Positions 9,001 through 17,356 of a stretch of DNA of 54,321 bases are shown here, in pieces. The stretch lies in contig JBMNJC010000016.1 of NCBI GenBank assembly GCA_050951465.1, positions 1-54,321 of the forward strand. Direction: 5' to 3'. The stretch comes from JAAZHD01 sp012510895 (lineage in GTDB: Bacteria; Bacillota; Clostridia; Caldicoprobacterales; DTU083). A program made the position numbers and the translations under genes. The notes under the pieces were generated by a model. That model ran no database searches, was not told the DNA's origin, and was given only the letters and a program-made list of their open reading frames with translations. Positions within the stretch are counted from its first letter, which is position 1. Each line of letters begins with the position of its first letter.

Positions 9001-9453
9001 ATGAAAATTTTATTTGTGTGTACCGGCAATACCTGCAGAAGCCCCATGGCAGCCGCCATTTTAAAAGCCATGCTCAGGGAAAGGAGAATAGAGGGTATTG
9101 AGGTCGAATCCGCCGGAATTGCAGCTTTTCCGGGTCAGACGGCAAGCCCCAATGCAATCAGGGTGATGGAGGGACGTGATATTTCTCTGGAAGATCACAG
9201 GGCCCAAGCAGCTGAGACTGAAAAACTTTTAAAATCAGACCTGATATTGACCATGACAGAGAGCCATAAAACTGCCGTTTTATCTCAGATTCCAAACTTG
9301 TGGGGCAAAATATACACCCTTAAGGAATATGCGGGAATGACTGATAAAGACATATCCGATCCATTTGGCCTTTCAGTTGAAGAATACCGCAGAACTGCTC
9401 AGGAAATACAGGAAGTATTGGAAAAAGCAATTGAGAAGATTGTCAGCAAGTAA
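9001..9453 (+). CDS. ywlE: Low-molecular-weight protein phosphatase, YwlE-type arginine phosphatase
   Basis: A 150-residue low-molecular-weight phosphatase with the P-loop CTGNTCRS at residues 7-14 and the acid DPF motif SDPFGLSVEEY. In Bacillus YwlE the residue at position 11 is threonine and fixes specificity for phosphoarginine, whereas tyrosine phosphatases have a bulkier residue there. This protein has Thr11, so it is probably an arginine phosphatase opposing the kinase McsB. That link is inference from the family. ATG 9001 follows GGAGGG. The gene ends the prmC-to-ywlE run and is closed by a terminator at 9461-9516. Confidence 0.92.
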   Translation: MKILFVCTGNTCRSPMAAAILKAMLRERRIEGIEVESAGIAAFPGQTASPNAIRVMEGRDISLEDHRAQAAETEKLLKSDLILTMTESHKTAVLSQIPNLWGKIYTLKEYAGMTDKDISDPFGLSVEEYRRTAQEIQEVLEKAIEKIVSK

Positions 9454-9460
9454 GTTAGGT

Positions 9461-9516
9461 CCGTGCTGCGGTGGAGCTGATTTTTCATCAGTTTCACACA
9501 GGAGCACGGGTTTTTT
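9461..9516 (+). terminator. Terminator after ywlE
   Basis: CCGTGCT (9461-9467) pairs with AGCACGG (9503-9509) around a long loop that holds a smaller hairpin (CTGAT...ATCAG). Six T follow. Confidence 0.75.
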
Positions 9517-9558
9517 ATAGAATACAAGCCCTGAAAAGTTGAGAGGAGGAAACCTTAA

Positions 9559-10887
9559 ATGATGAATATATTATACATACATACCCATGACAGCGGAACC
9601 TACCTTCAACCGTACGGGCATAATATACCTACTCCTAATCTTATGAAGCTTGCCCGGGAGGGAACCTTGTTCAGGCATGCATACTGTGCCGGACCTACCT
9701 GTTCACCCAGCCGGGCTGCACTGCTGACCGGCATGTCACCTCATTCCTGCGGGATGCTTGGATTGGCTCACCGGGGCTTTAGGCTCAATGATTACAGCAA
9801 ACATATGGTGCAATTTTTTAATGAAGCGGGATATGAAACCGTATTGAGCGGTGTGCAGCATGAAGCGCCTCAGGCAGAGGTGGAGATGATCGGATATCAA
9901 AAAATATTTAAACGCGAGGCTGAGAGCTTCGCAGACCACCGCAGCAGGGACTTGTACTTTGCGGAAAAAGCTGCGGAGTACATTCGCAATAAGAAGGACG
10001 GTCCTTTTTTTCTGTCATTCGGCATGTATAATACTCACCGGGTATATCCTGAGATTGATGAGGACATAAACCCTGACCATGTACTGCCGCCCCTTCCCCT
10101 TTATGACAACCGGCAAAATCGGGAGGACATGGCAGCGTATATAACGTCAGCGCGAATTGCTGATCAATGTGCGGGAATGGTTTTGGACGCCCTGAAAGAA
10201 TCCGGATTGGAGGACAATACCCTGGTTATATTCACAACTGACCATGGAATAGCTTTTCCGTTCATGAAATGTAACCTGTATGATACGGGCATCAGGATTG
10301 CCCTTATTCTGAAATATCCCGGAAATCCTTGCAAGGGCAGGGCAATTGATGCTTTGGTATCTCATCTGGATGTATTCCCCACTCTTTGTGAGATACTGAA
10401 TTTAGATTCTCCTGAGTGGCTTCAGGGGAAATCCATGGTCCCGCTGCTTAACGGTTCTGCTGAAAAAATCCGGGATGAGATTTTTTCTGAAGTCACCTTC
10501 CATGCGTCTTATCAGCCGATGCGCTGTATACGGACGGAAAGATATAAATATATGAAATATTTTGATGATGATTATGACCGTGTGGCAGCCGCAAATATCG
10601 ATGACGGACCTGCAAAATCATTTTTGCTGGAAAACGGTTTGCTGGACAGAACTATAGAAAGAGAGCAGCTTTTTGATCTGTATTATGATCCTGCGGAGAG
10701 GAATAACCTGGTTGGAAGGCCGGAATACTGGCATGTATACGAAGATTTGGCCCGGAGGCTTCGGGCCTGGATGGAGGAAACTGATGATCCCCTGCTCTCA
10801 GGTAAAGTTGAAAAACCCCCGGGTGCTGTTATAAATAAAAGAACCAGCATTCATCCGGGAATGAGAAATCCCGAAGATCTCGAATAA
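9559..10887 (+). CDS. Sulfatase (formylglycine-dependent, Cys type)
   Basis: A 442-residue type I sulfatase of the alkaline phosphatase superfamily, which hydrolyses sulfate esters or sulfamates of an unknown substrate. The active-site signature is C48-S-P-S-R52 in GPTCSPSRAALLTG. Cys48 must be oxidised to formylglycine; in an anaerobe this would need a radical SAM maturase (anSME), which is not in the window. Metal-binding motifs TTDHGIAFP and NTHRVYP are present. It resembles the heparan N-sulfatase group, but I would not fix the substrate. No signal peptide is seen, so it should be cytoplasmic and act on imported sugars. ATG 9559 follows GAGAGGAGG. It is flanked by the ywlE terminator and the rpiA promoter, so it is a separate unit inserted in an otherwise conserved order. 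Confidence 0.9.
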   Translation: MMNILYIHTHDSGTYLQPYGHNIPTPNLMKLAREGTLFRHAYCAGPTCSPSRAALLTGMSPHSCGMLGLAHRGFRLNDYSKHMVQFFNEAGYETVLSGVQHEAPQAEVEMIGYQKIFKREAESFADHRSRDLYFAEKAAEYIRNKKDGPFFLSFGMYNTHRVYPEIDEDINPDHVLPPLPLYDNRQNREDMAAYITSARIADQCAGMVLDALKESGLEDNTLVIFTTDHGIAFPFMKCNLYDTGIRIALILKYPGNPCKGRAIDALVSHLDVFPTLCEILNLDSPEWLQGKSMVPLLNGSAEKIRDEIFSEVTFHASYQPMRCIRTERYKYMKYFDDDYDRVAAANIDDGPAKSFLLENGLLDRTIEREQLFDLYYDPAERNNLVGRPEYWHVYEDLARRLRAWMEETDDPLLSGKVEKPPGAVINKRTSIHPGMRNPEDLE

Positions 10888-10902
10888 AGCGTTTAAAATA
10901 AT

Positions 10903-10932
10903 TAGACTTTAACCGATTAGGTGCGTTATAAT
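10903..10932 (+). promoter_or_regulatory. Putative sigma-A promoter of rpiA
   Basis: TAGACT (10903-10908), 18 nt, then consensus TATAAT (10927-10932), 70 bp before the rpiA start. A small inverted repeat (TTAAACAG...CTGTTTAA) lies in the leader at about 10937-10961. Confidence 0.5.
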
Positions 10933-11001
10933 GCAATTTAAACAGTAATTTACTGCTGTTTAATATAGTACCCATTATAGGTTATATGAGGAGGGGTTAG
11001 C

Positions 11002-11709
11002 TTGAAGAATGCATCCAGCAACCAGGAATTAAAGAAATTGGCAGGCATTCATGCAGCCGATTTGGTTCAGGATGGAATGCTTATAGGTATCGGCACGGGT
11101 TCCACAGTTGCTTTCTTTATAAAGGAGCTGGGCCGCAGAATCCGGGAAGGGCTTCATATAAGAGGCGGGGTTCCTACTTCCTGCGGTACCAGGCTTTTAT
11201 GCATAGAGGAAGGAATTCCCGTAATAGACAGTATGCAGGTTAACCGTCTGGATCTGGCCATAGACGGAGCCGATGAGATTGATCCTTGCTTAAATGCCAT
11301 AAAGGGCGGGGGTGCAGCACATACTATTGAAAAGATAGTTGCTTCCATGTCTGACGAGTTTATTTTGGTGGCCGATGAAAGCAAGCTGTCACCGGCCTTA
11401 TTAACTAAATTTCCACTGCCTGTGGAGGTCATTCCGCCTGCACTGTCCTTAGTAAAAAAAAGAATTGAGCTTCTTGGGGGCAAACCTGTACTTCGCAGCG
11501 GTGTCCGGAAGGACGGCCCGGTTATTACTGAAAACGGCAATTTTGTTTTGGATATCAACTTTGATACCAGACCATCCGATTTGGAATGCCTTGATGCGGA
11601 ATTGAAAAAGATTCCCGGCCTCCTGGAGACCGGCCTGTTTTCAGGCATTGCAAAGAAAGCTCTGATCAGCAGCAAAGATGGAGTAGAAACAAGGTTTCCG
11701 GAAAAATAA
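11002..11709 (+). CDS. rpiA: Ribose-5-phosphate isomerase A
   Basis: RpiA interconverts ribose 5-phosphate and ribulose 5-phosphate. The 235-residue protein has the phosphate-binding loop GIGTGSTVAFF, the catalytic region DGADEIDPCLNAIKGGGAA and the conserved ADESKL segment, all typical of RpiA. The start is TTG 11002 after GAGGAGGGG. In Bacillus and most Clostridia the unrelated enzyme RpiB sits between ywlE and upp; here the same slot holds RpiA. It supplies ribose phosphate that Prs (19.6 kb) turns into PRPP and Upp (next gene) uses, so the neighbourhood is metabolically coherent. Confidence 0.96.
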   Translation: MKNASSNQELKKLAGIHAADLVQDGMLIGIGTGSTVAFFIKELGRRIREGLHIRGGVPTSCGTRLLCIEEGIPVIDSMQVNRLDLAIDGADEIDPCLNAIKGGGAAHTIEKIVASMSDEFILVADESKLSPALLTKFPLPVEVIPPALSLVKKRIELLGGKPVLRSGVRKDGPVITENGNFVLDINFDTRPSDLECLDAELKKIPGLLETGLFSGIAKKALISSKDGVETRFPEK

Positions 11710-11767
11710 AAAATGATGGCTGATACTGTATTATAATTATTTACTTAAGCAATAAGGAGATTAGGGC

Positions 11768-12397
11768 ATGGGAAAAGTGCATGTGATGGATCACCCGCTG
11801 ATTCAGCATAAGCTGACATTAATCCGGGATAAAAACACGGGTTCCAAGGAATTCAGGGAGATGGTGGAAGAGGTTTCTCTTTTAATGGCATATGAGGTAT
11901 ACAGGGATCTGCCTTTAAAGGAAATAGAAGTGGAAACCCCTATGGGCAAGGCAAAAGGGTATACAATTGCCGGAAAAAAGCTGGGCATAGTGCCCATTCT
12001 GAGAGCCGGCCTGGGAATGGTGGACGGAATGACTAAACTGGTGCCCACAGCCAAAGTGGGGCATATCGGTCTCTATAGGGATCCGGATACTATGGAGCCG
12101 GTGGAATATTACGCCAAACTGCCTCCGGATATTCATGAAAGAGATCTGATACTAGTAGATCCGATGCTGGCAACAGGGGGTTCTGCCTCTGCGGCTGTTC
12201 ATTATCTGAAGAAAAAAGGAGCCAAAAGCATTAAGCTGGTCTGCCTGATCGCAGCTCCTGAAGGAATCGAACTTGTGCAGAAGGATCACGATGATATTGA
12301 TATTTTTGCAGCGGCAGTGGATGAAAGGCTCAACAGCCGGGGCTATATAATACCCGGGCTGGGAGATGCTGGAGATCGCTTGTTTGGAACCAGATAA
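11768..12397 (+). CDS. upp: Uracil phosphoribosyltransferase
   Basis: Upp salvages uracil to UMP using PRPP. The 209-residue protein has the PRPP-binding motif DPMLATGGSASAAV and the uracil-binding end YIIPGLGDAGDRLFGT. The family opening (VMDHPLIQHKLTLIRD) confirms the start at ATG 11768, after AAGGAGATTAGGGC. The length is the family norm. It is 58 bp after rpiA with no terminator between them, so they are likely co-transcribed, and the unit ends at the hairpin 12432-12465. Confidence 0.98.
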   Translation: MGKVHVMDHPLIQHKLTLIRDKNTGSKEFREMVEEVSLLMAYEVYRDLPLKEIEVETPMGKAKGYTIAGKKLGIVPILRAGLGMVDGMTKLVPTAKVGHIGLYRDPDTMEPVEYYAKLPPDIHERDLILVDPMLATGGSASAAVHYLKKKGAKSIKLVCLIAAPEGIELVQKDHDDIDIFAAAVDERLNSRGYIIPGLGDAGDRLFGTR

Positions 12398-12431
12398 GAG
12401 TCATGAGTTAATAAGCAGATAAAACAAATGA

Positions 12432-12465
12432 AGGTCCTGTCATTAAACGGCAGGGCTTTTTTTTT
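12432..12465 (+). terminator. Terminator after upp
   Basis: GGTCCTGT pairs with ACGGCAGGGC through G-U pairs, followed by nine T. Confidence 0.75.
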
Positions 12466-12573
12466 GCCCGTTTTAACCAGGCGTAAGTTACCTGTATATA
12501 CTGTTCAGCCAATGTATACCTCAAAGCAAACAAGGCAATAATTGGAATAGCATTAATTTCAGTGAGGTGTATC

Positions 12574-13362
12574 ATGATCAAAAATCAATGGTATGCTTTA
12601 TACTTATTAATTTTGCTTACAATTATTATTCCTTTTTTTACTTTTTTTCTTGATAAAACTTCAGCAGCCCGGGCTGATACAGACCTGCTTGCAAGCCGGG
12701 ATATCACCTCAGCTCTTGAAAACATGGGCTGCACCATGGAGGAAATCAGGATTGACGGCTGGGTAAAAGGAAAAGATAAGGGAAGGATGACTTTGGCTGA
12801 CCTAAAGGAAATGATGTTGGAGATCCAGCCTGCTGTCTGCAATATGGAGAAGGCTGATATTAAGTGCAGTGAGTCGCAGGATATTCGTCAGGCGGTCCTT
12901 GCCTTTCAGGACAGGGGCATGAAAGGAAACATCAGCCTGTACAATATCTGTGTTTCAAATAAAAGAAAAGAATATGAGACCTATATAATTCTGCATATGA
13001 TCCTGGATTCCGCTGCATTCAGTGAAGAAAAGCCGGTGCATAACAGGATGGAGGAAATGCTGGGCTGTTTTGGCGATGATCCTGTTGTAAGCACTACCTA
13101 CACAGCCGCCATACCCGGAAAAATTTCGTTAAATGAAATGGAGGATACGGGCAGGCGCTTGTTTGCGGATTTGGACGGCATAATTTCAGAAGGCAGCCGG
13201 GACGGAGAATGGGTTAGTTTGACAGGCTTCAGCAGCAGGCTGGGAGGCGGACTGGATTCCGGGTCTGGTAGACTGAATCTGAATATTGCCCTCCGTTACA
13301 ACAGTTATGAAGGTAAAACGATTATACGGCTGGGGACGCCTGTCATCCCTATTCCCTACTAG
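12574..13362 (+). CDS. ywmB: YwmB-family exported protein
   Basis: A protein of about 262 residues in the YwmB (TATA-box-binding-like fold) family, which in spore formers lies just before murA and spoIID. The N-terminus has a hydrophobic segment (residues about 6-24) after two lysines and an arginine-poor start, so it is exported or membrane anchored. The rest alternates charged and hydrophobic segments, with no catalytic motif that I recognise. The start is taken as ATG 12574, because the GTG at 12562 is part of the ribosome binding site GTGAGGTG. Its role is not established. The call depends heavily on the position before murA, with moderate sequence resemblance. Confidence 0.75.
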   Translation: MIKNQWYALYLLILLTIIIPFFTFFLDKTSAARADTDLLASRDITSALENMGCTMEEIRIDGWVKGKDKGRMTLADLKEMMLEIQPAVCNMEKADIKCSESQDIRQAVLAFQDRGMKGNISLYNICVSNKRKEYETYIILHMILDSAAFSEEKPVHNRMEEMLGCFGDDPVVSTTYTAAIPGKISLNEMEDTGRRLFADLDGIISEGSRDGEWVSLTGFSSRLGGGLDSGSGRLNLNIALRYNSYEGKTIIRLGTPVIPIPY

Positions 13363-13404
13363 ACTTAAGCAAATATGCTGCAGGAATCGGCAGGAGGTGA
13401 AAAA

Positions 13405-14673
13405 ATGGCCGGCTTTCTGATAGCCAAAAGCGGACCCTTAAAAGGAAGAGTGACCATCAGCGGTGCCAAAAATGCTGCGCTGCCTGTAATGGCAGCCACT
13501 TTGCTGACTGAAGATATTTGTTTACTGGAAGGGGTCCCGGTGCTGGAAGACATTAATGTCATGTCTGAACTGCTCACTTATTTTGGAGCACAAATAGAAA
13601 GGCAGGGTACTGCACTTAAAATTGATAACTCCAATGTTAAACCCGGTCCGGCCCCCATCGATCTGGTCCGCAGAATGCGGGCTTCATTTCTGGTTATGGG
13701 AGGGCTTTTGTCTCGTTTTGGCAGCGCAAAAATTTCCCTGCCGGGAGGCTGTGCTATCGGGACAAGACCAATTGACCTGCATTTAAAAGGCTTGGCGGCA
13801 ATGGGTGCGGATATTACCCTGGGTCATGGATATATAGAAGCCCGGGCAGAAAGATTGACCGGCGGCAGGATCTATCTTGACTTTCCAAGCGTAGGCGCGA
13901 CTGAGAATATTATGATTGCCGCTGCACTGGCCAATGGTCATACTGTCCTGGAAAATGCAGCGGGAGAGCCGGAAATTATAGATCTGGCAAACTTTATAAA
14001 CGGAATGGGCGGTCATGTAAGAGGAGCAGGGACGGATACCATAAAAATAGAGGGAGTTAAAAAGCTTTCAGGGTGTTCTCACACCATTATACCTGACCGG
14101 ATAGAAGCGGGAACTTATATGGCAGCTGCTGCTATTGCGGGAGGTGACATTATTCTTACCAATGTAATAGAGGAACATTTAAGGCCGGTTGAAGCGAAAC
14201 TGCAGGAAGCAGGCATACAGATATATTCGGTTGATGAGGGGCTGAGGGTGATTTGTGAAAGAGATAAACCGGGTCAGTGCCCGCTGGCGCCATTGGATTT
14301 GAAAACCATGCCCTACCCAGGGTTTCCTACGGATATGCAGCCTCAGATGATGGCGCTGATGTGTACTATTCCGGGAACCAGCATGATTACTGAAACAGTG
14401 TTTGAAAACAGATTTTTACATGTCAGCGAGCTGAAAAGGCTGGGAGCCAAAATCAAGATTGAAGGCAGAACCGCCATTATAGAGGGTACAGAACACCTTC
14501 AGGGGGCCCAGGTAAAAGCAACGGATCTGCGTGCAGGAGCGGCTTTGGTATTAGCGGGGCTGGCCGCAAAGGGGACAACGGAAGTTACAGATATTCACCA
14601 TATAGAGAGGGGCTATGAAGATATGGATATAAAGCTCAGGATGCTGGGGGCAATTATAAAGCGGATTCCTTAA
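13405..14673 (+). CDS. murA: UDP-N-acetylglucosamine 1-carboxyvinyltransferase
   Basis: MurA transfers enolpyruvate from PEP to UDP-GlcNAc, the first committed step of peptidoglycan synthesis. The 422-residue protein has the UDP-GlcNAc-binding KNAALPVMAA stretch and the active-site loop GGCAIGTRPIDLH with the catalytic cysteine at about residue 116, the residue alkylated by fosfomycin. The start is ATG 13405 after AGGAGGTGA; the frame extends to 13375, but that part contains the ribosome binding site. It is 42 bp after ywmB and about 120 bp before spoIID, the same order as in Bacillus, where this copy is murAA. Confidence 0.97.
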   Translation: MAGFLIAKSGPLKGRVTISGAKNAALPVMAATLLTEDICLLEGVPVLEDINVMSELLTYFGAQIERQGTALKIDNSNVKPGPAPIDLVRRMRASFLVMGGLLSRFGSAKISLPGGCAIGTRPIDLHLKGLAAMGADITLGHGYIEARAERLTGGRIYLDFPSVGATENIMIAAALANGHTVLENAAGEPEIIDLANFINGMGGHVRGAGTDTIKIEGVKKLSGCSHTIIPDRIEAGTYMAAAAIAGGDIILTNVIEEHLRPVEAKLQEAGIQIYSVDEGLRVICERDKPGQCPLAPLDLKTMPYPGFPTDMQPQMMALMCTIPGTSMITETVFENRFLHVSELKRLGAKIKIEGRTAIIEGTEHLQGAQVKATDLRAGAALVLAGLAAKGTTEVTDIHHIERGYEDMDIKLRMLGAIIKRIP

Positions 14674-14793
14674 ATACCGGTAAAACCGGCTGTTATTCTG
14701 TCTGTCATTTTTGTATTGCTGCATTTTGTTCTAAAGATTGTGTCTCATACATAAAATGATTAAGTACATTTGGAAGAAACGGGGGATTTGCAA

Positions 14794-15804
14794 ATGAGGC
14801 CGACAGGCAGAGGAATTTTAGTAATTATCACCGTAATATTAATGTTTTTTTCTGTTTTGCTGCAGCTCTCCGGAAAAAATGAAGAAGATTCTCAGAATAA
14901 AACTCCGGAGGAAAAAAAGTCCGATGATATAATAATCGAGACTGAAACCAAAGAACTGTATATTTCTTTATATAATCATTGGAACAAAAGGCTGGAAACA
15001 CTGACCCTGGAAGATTACCTTATCGGGGTGGTAGCAGGGGAAATGCCTGCGTCCTATGGTATGGAAGCATTAAAGGCACAGGCTGTGGCTGCCAGAACAC
15101 TTGCTGTTTATCAAATGCCGGCCTATGGGGGCAAAGGCTGCAGTCAACATGAAAATGCAGATGTATGCAGCTCGTTTGCCCATTGTCAGGAATGGATTAC
15201 ACAGAATCAAATGCGTAAAAACTGGGGTTCTGATTTTGACGAATACTTCAGGAGGATCCAGCAGGCTGTGGAAGAAACCAGAGGAGAAATCATGACCTAT
15301 GAGGGAAGACCTATAGAGGTGTTTTATCACTCCACAAGCAACGGCAGAACTGAAGATGTCAGCGAGGTTTTCTCCAATTCCCTGCCGTATTATTCTTCAG
15401 TGGAGAGTTATGGAGATGAGAATACATCCAGGTTTGAGGGGAAAGTTACCTTAACAAATCAAAAGTTTGCAGATATATTTTATTCAAAATACGGGATTAA
15501 ACTAAATCCCAAAAAACTTTCTTCACAGATAAAAATAAACGGATATACAAAGAGCGGGAGGATAAAGGAAATTACCGTCGGAGGGAAGAAGCTGCGGGCT
15601 ACTGAATTTCGTCTTCTTTATGGCCTTAATTCCACTGATATTACATTTGAATTCGGAGACGACACTATAACCATGAAGACCAAAGGCTTTGGCCACGGCG
15701 TGGGTATGAGTCAGGCGGGAGCCAATTATATGGCCGGGCAGGGTTACACATACAAAGATATACTTAAGCATTATTATACAGGGGTATTAATATCACGGTA
15801 TTAA
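14794..15804 (+). CDS. spoIID: Stage II sporulation protein D
   Basis: SpoIID is a mother-cell membrane-anchored lytic transglycosylase that cuts peptidoglycan glycan strands during engulfment. The protein has about 336 residues from ATG 14794 (GGGGGAT ribosome binding site), with one membrane segment near residues 8-25. It has the catalytic glutamate motif GVVAGEMPASYG, the KAQAVAARTLAV helix, the metal-binding CSQHENADVCSSFAHCQ region and the end motif GFGHGVGMSQAGA. A possible sigma-E -10 (CATACATA, 14746) lies upstream, but no well-spaced -35 was found. spoIIQ follows after 71 bp. Confidence 0.96.
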   Translation: MRPTGRGILVIITVILMFFSVLLQLSGKNEEDSQNKTPEEKKSDDIIIETETKELYISLYNHWNKRLETLTLEDYLIGVVAGEMPASYGMEALKAQAVAARTLAVYQMPAYGGKGCSQHENADVCSSFAHCQEWITQNQMRKNWGSDFDEYFRRIQQAVEETRGEIMTYEGRPIEVFYHSTSNGRTEDVSEVFSNSLPYYSSVESYGDENTSRFEGKVTLTNQKFADIFYSKYGIKLNPKKLSSQIKINGYTKSGRIKEITVGGKKLRATEFRLLYGLNSTDITFEFGDDTITMKTKGFGHGVGMSQAGANYMAGQGYTYKDILKHYYTGVLISRY

Positions 15805-15814
15805 ACTGAAAAAG

Positions 15815-15868
15815 CCGCCTTCATCTGTATATTCGCCTAAAAATTGGCAAGAATATAGATGGAGGTGG
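15815..15868 (+). promoter_or_regulatory. Long hairpin covering the spoIIQ ribosome binding site, with an internal sigma-F-like promoter
   Basis: The 5' arm 15815-15837 and 3' arm 15846-15868 form an almost continuous stem of about 22 pairs, in which the differences from perfect pairing are mostly G-U. The 3' arm contains the spoIIQ Shine-Dalgarno sequence GGAGGTGG (15861-15868). Within the element, GTATA (15827-15831), 14 nt and GGCAAGAAT (15846-15854) match the sigma-F -35 and -10 (GGNNANANT) patterns, although the spacer is at the short end. No T-run follows, so it is not a simple terminator. Confidence 0.6.
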
Positions 15869-15875
15869 TAAAATA

Positions 15876-16811
15876 ATGAAAAAGGAAACCTGGCGTCAAA
15901 AGCTGAAGACAGCATTTAATAAAAAAAGTCTGGCAGTTTTCTTTAACAAATTTGGATTTTATCTCATATTACTTGTATGTCTGGGTATTATAGGCATAAC
16001 GGCAGCCCTGACGAAAGGAGGAGAAGAAGGGCTGGTTAAAGGACAGGATCAGCCGGAGCCGTCATTCGGAATTGATATCAGCATAACGGATGTAACCGAA
16101 CCGGATACGGAAGGAATAATCGGCTCATCCGATGGAAAAACAGGTGAAGAAAAGCCGAATGCCGCGGAAACAGGCAGTACAAATCCTGTTAATGAGAAGA
16201 CTGATAACAAAAATCCAGAGGACAAAAAAACCGGTAAAGAGACAAAAACAGCCTCTGAAGCCCCGGCTGAAAAAACAGGCAGCAATGCAAATGTAAAGAC
16301 TGAGGGAGAGACAGGCAAAGAGCCGGCAGGTAAACCGGCAGGCAAATCAGAAGAGGATGAAGCAGTTCCTGTTTCCCAGGCTGATTCTTCTTCCACTGAA
16401 ATGATAATGCCTGTAAATGGTGACATTGTTAAGCCCTTTACCATTGATACCCTGGTATATTCCCCAACTTTAAAAGAATGGACTACACACACAGGTATAG
16501 ATATCAGCGGTAATGTGGGTGATGAAGTACGGGCTGCATTATCGGGCGTTGTAGAAAGTGTCATGGAGGACCCCTTATACGGCATTGTCATTGTCCTGGC
16601 CCATGGCGAGGATCTGAAAACGGTCTATACAGGACTTTCCACCAAGGAAATGGTAAGAATAGGACAAAAAGTGGAAAAAGGCCAGGTTATAAGCGGCATT
16701 GGACGAACTGCAGCTTTTGAAATCACTGAAGATCCTCATCTGCATTTTGAAGTATTGTACAAGGACGAATTTGTGGATCCTGTGGGTTATATTAAGGAAT
16801 ATGAGTTTTAA
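15876..16811 (+). CDS. spoIIQ: SpoIIQ-type M23 (LytM) peptidase-domain sporulation protein
   Basis: SpoIIQ is a forespore membrane protein that binds SpoIIIAH across the intermembrane space to form the feeding-tube channel during engulfment. The 311-residue protein has a membrane segment at about residues 28-45, a long Glu/Lys/Thr/Ala-rich linker to about 165 and a LytM domain. All zinc ligands of an active M23 peptidase are present: H205xxxD209 (HTGID) and H288xH290 (HLHFEV). Bacillus SpoIIQ lacks one and is inactive, while clostridial forms keep it, so this one may bind zinc or cut peptide crosslinks. The start ATG 15876 lies 7 nt after GGAGGTGG, which is buried in a hairpin. Confidence 0.93.
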   Translation: MKKETWRQKLKTAFNKKSLAVFFNKFGFYLILLVCLGIIGITAALTKGGEEGLVKGQDQPEPSFGIDISITDVTEPDTEGIIGSSDGKTGEEKPNAAETGSTNPVNEKTDNKNPEDKKTGKETKTASEAPAEKTGSNANVKTEGETGKEPAGKPAGKSEEDEAVPVSQADSSSTEMIMPVNGDIVKPFTIDTLVYSPTLKEWTTHTGIDISGNVGDEVRAALSGVVESVMEDPLYGIVIVLAHGEDLKTVYTGLSTKEMVRIGQKVEKGQVISGIGRTAAFEITEDPHLHFEVLYKDEFVDPVGYIKEYEF

Positions 16812-16953
16812 ATACTGAAAATCATTCTATATTTCACCCCCCTTGCATAATTATTTAAATATATAAGCTGTACTGCGAAACACCCCGGATAGATGGAGTC
16901 AGCAACAGAAATAGGGGCTTCCGGATCAGATTTTGTTAGGGGGGGAATCGATT

Positions 16954-17217
16954 TTGAAGGATTATATCGAGGAAAGAGCTGTAGAAATAGCGCATCACAT
17001 TATCGAATCGAAGGCCACGGTACGTGAAGCTGCCAAGGTATTCAAGGTAAGCAAAAGCACAGTACATAAAGATGTATCCGAACGCCTTCCAAAGATAAAC
17101 CCCAGTCTTGCAGAAGAAGTCAAAAAGGTACTGGAGTATAATAAAGCGGAAAGACACATAAGAGGCGGAAGAGCAACCCGCATTAAATATAAATTGAAAA
17201 AATCAGCGGAATTATAA
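16954..17217 (+). CDS. spoIIID: Sporulation transcriptional regulator SpoIIID
   Basis: SpoIIID is a mother-cell DNA-binding protein that tunes sigma-E genes and aids the switch to sigma-K. The protein has 87 residues, of normal length, from TTG 16954 after AGGGGGGGAATC; the ATG-like alternatives upstream (TTG 16933) lie before that site. The helix-turn-helix TVREAAKVFKVSKSTVHKDV and the following basic segment RHIRGGRATRIKYKLKK match the family closely. It has its own terminator (17232-17270) and lies directly before mbl, as in Bacillus. A possible sigma-E-like pair (CTATATT near 16832 and CATAATTA near 16847) is present with a short spacer, so I do not list it separately. Confidence 0.96.
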   Translation: MKDYIEERAVEIAHHIIESKATVREAAKVFKVSKSTVHKDVSERLPKINPSLAEEVKKVLEYNKAERHIRGGRATRIKYKLKKSAEL

Positions 17218-17231
17218 TTGAGCAGCAGGAG

Positions 17232-17270
17232 AAACATGGTATAATCACAGAGATGTACCATGTTTTTCTT
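17232..17270 (+). terminator. Terminator after spoIIID
   Basis: AAACATGGTA (17232-17241) pairs with TACCATGTTT (17256-17265), followed by TTCTTT. Confidence 0.75.
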
Positions 17271-17356
17271 TGTCAAAAAAGAGGATTTTTGCTTAGAATA
17301 TAGAATAGTACAAATAATTTTTATAAACCGCGGAATTGAGAAAGGTGAGATTGCTT

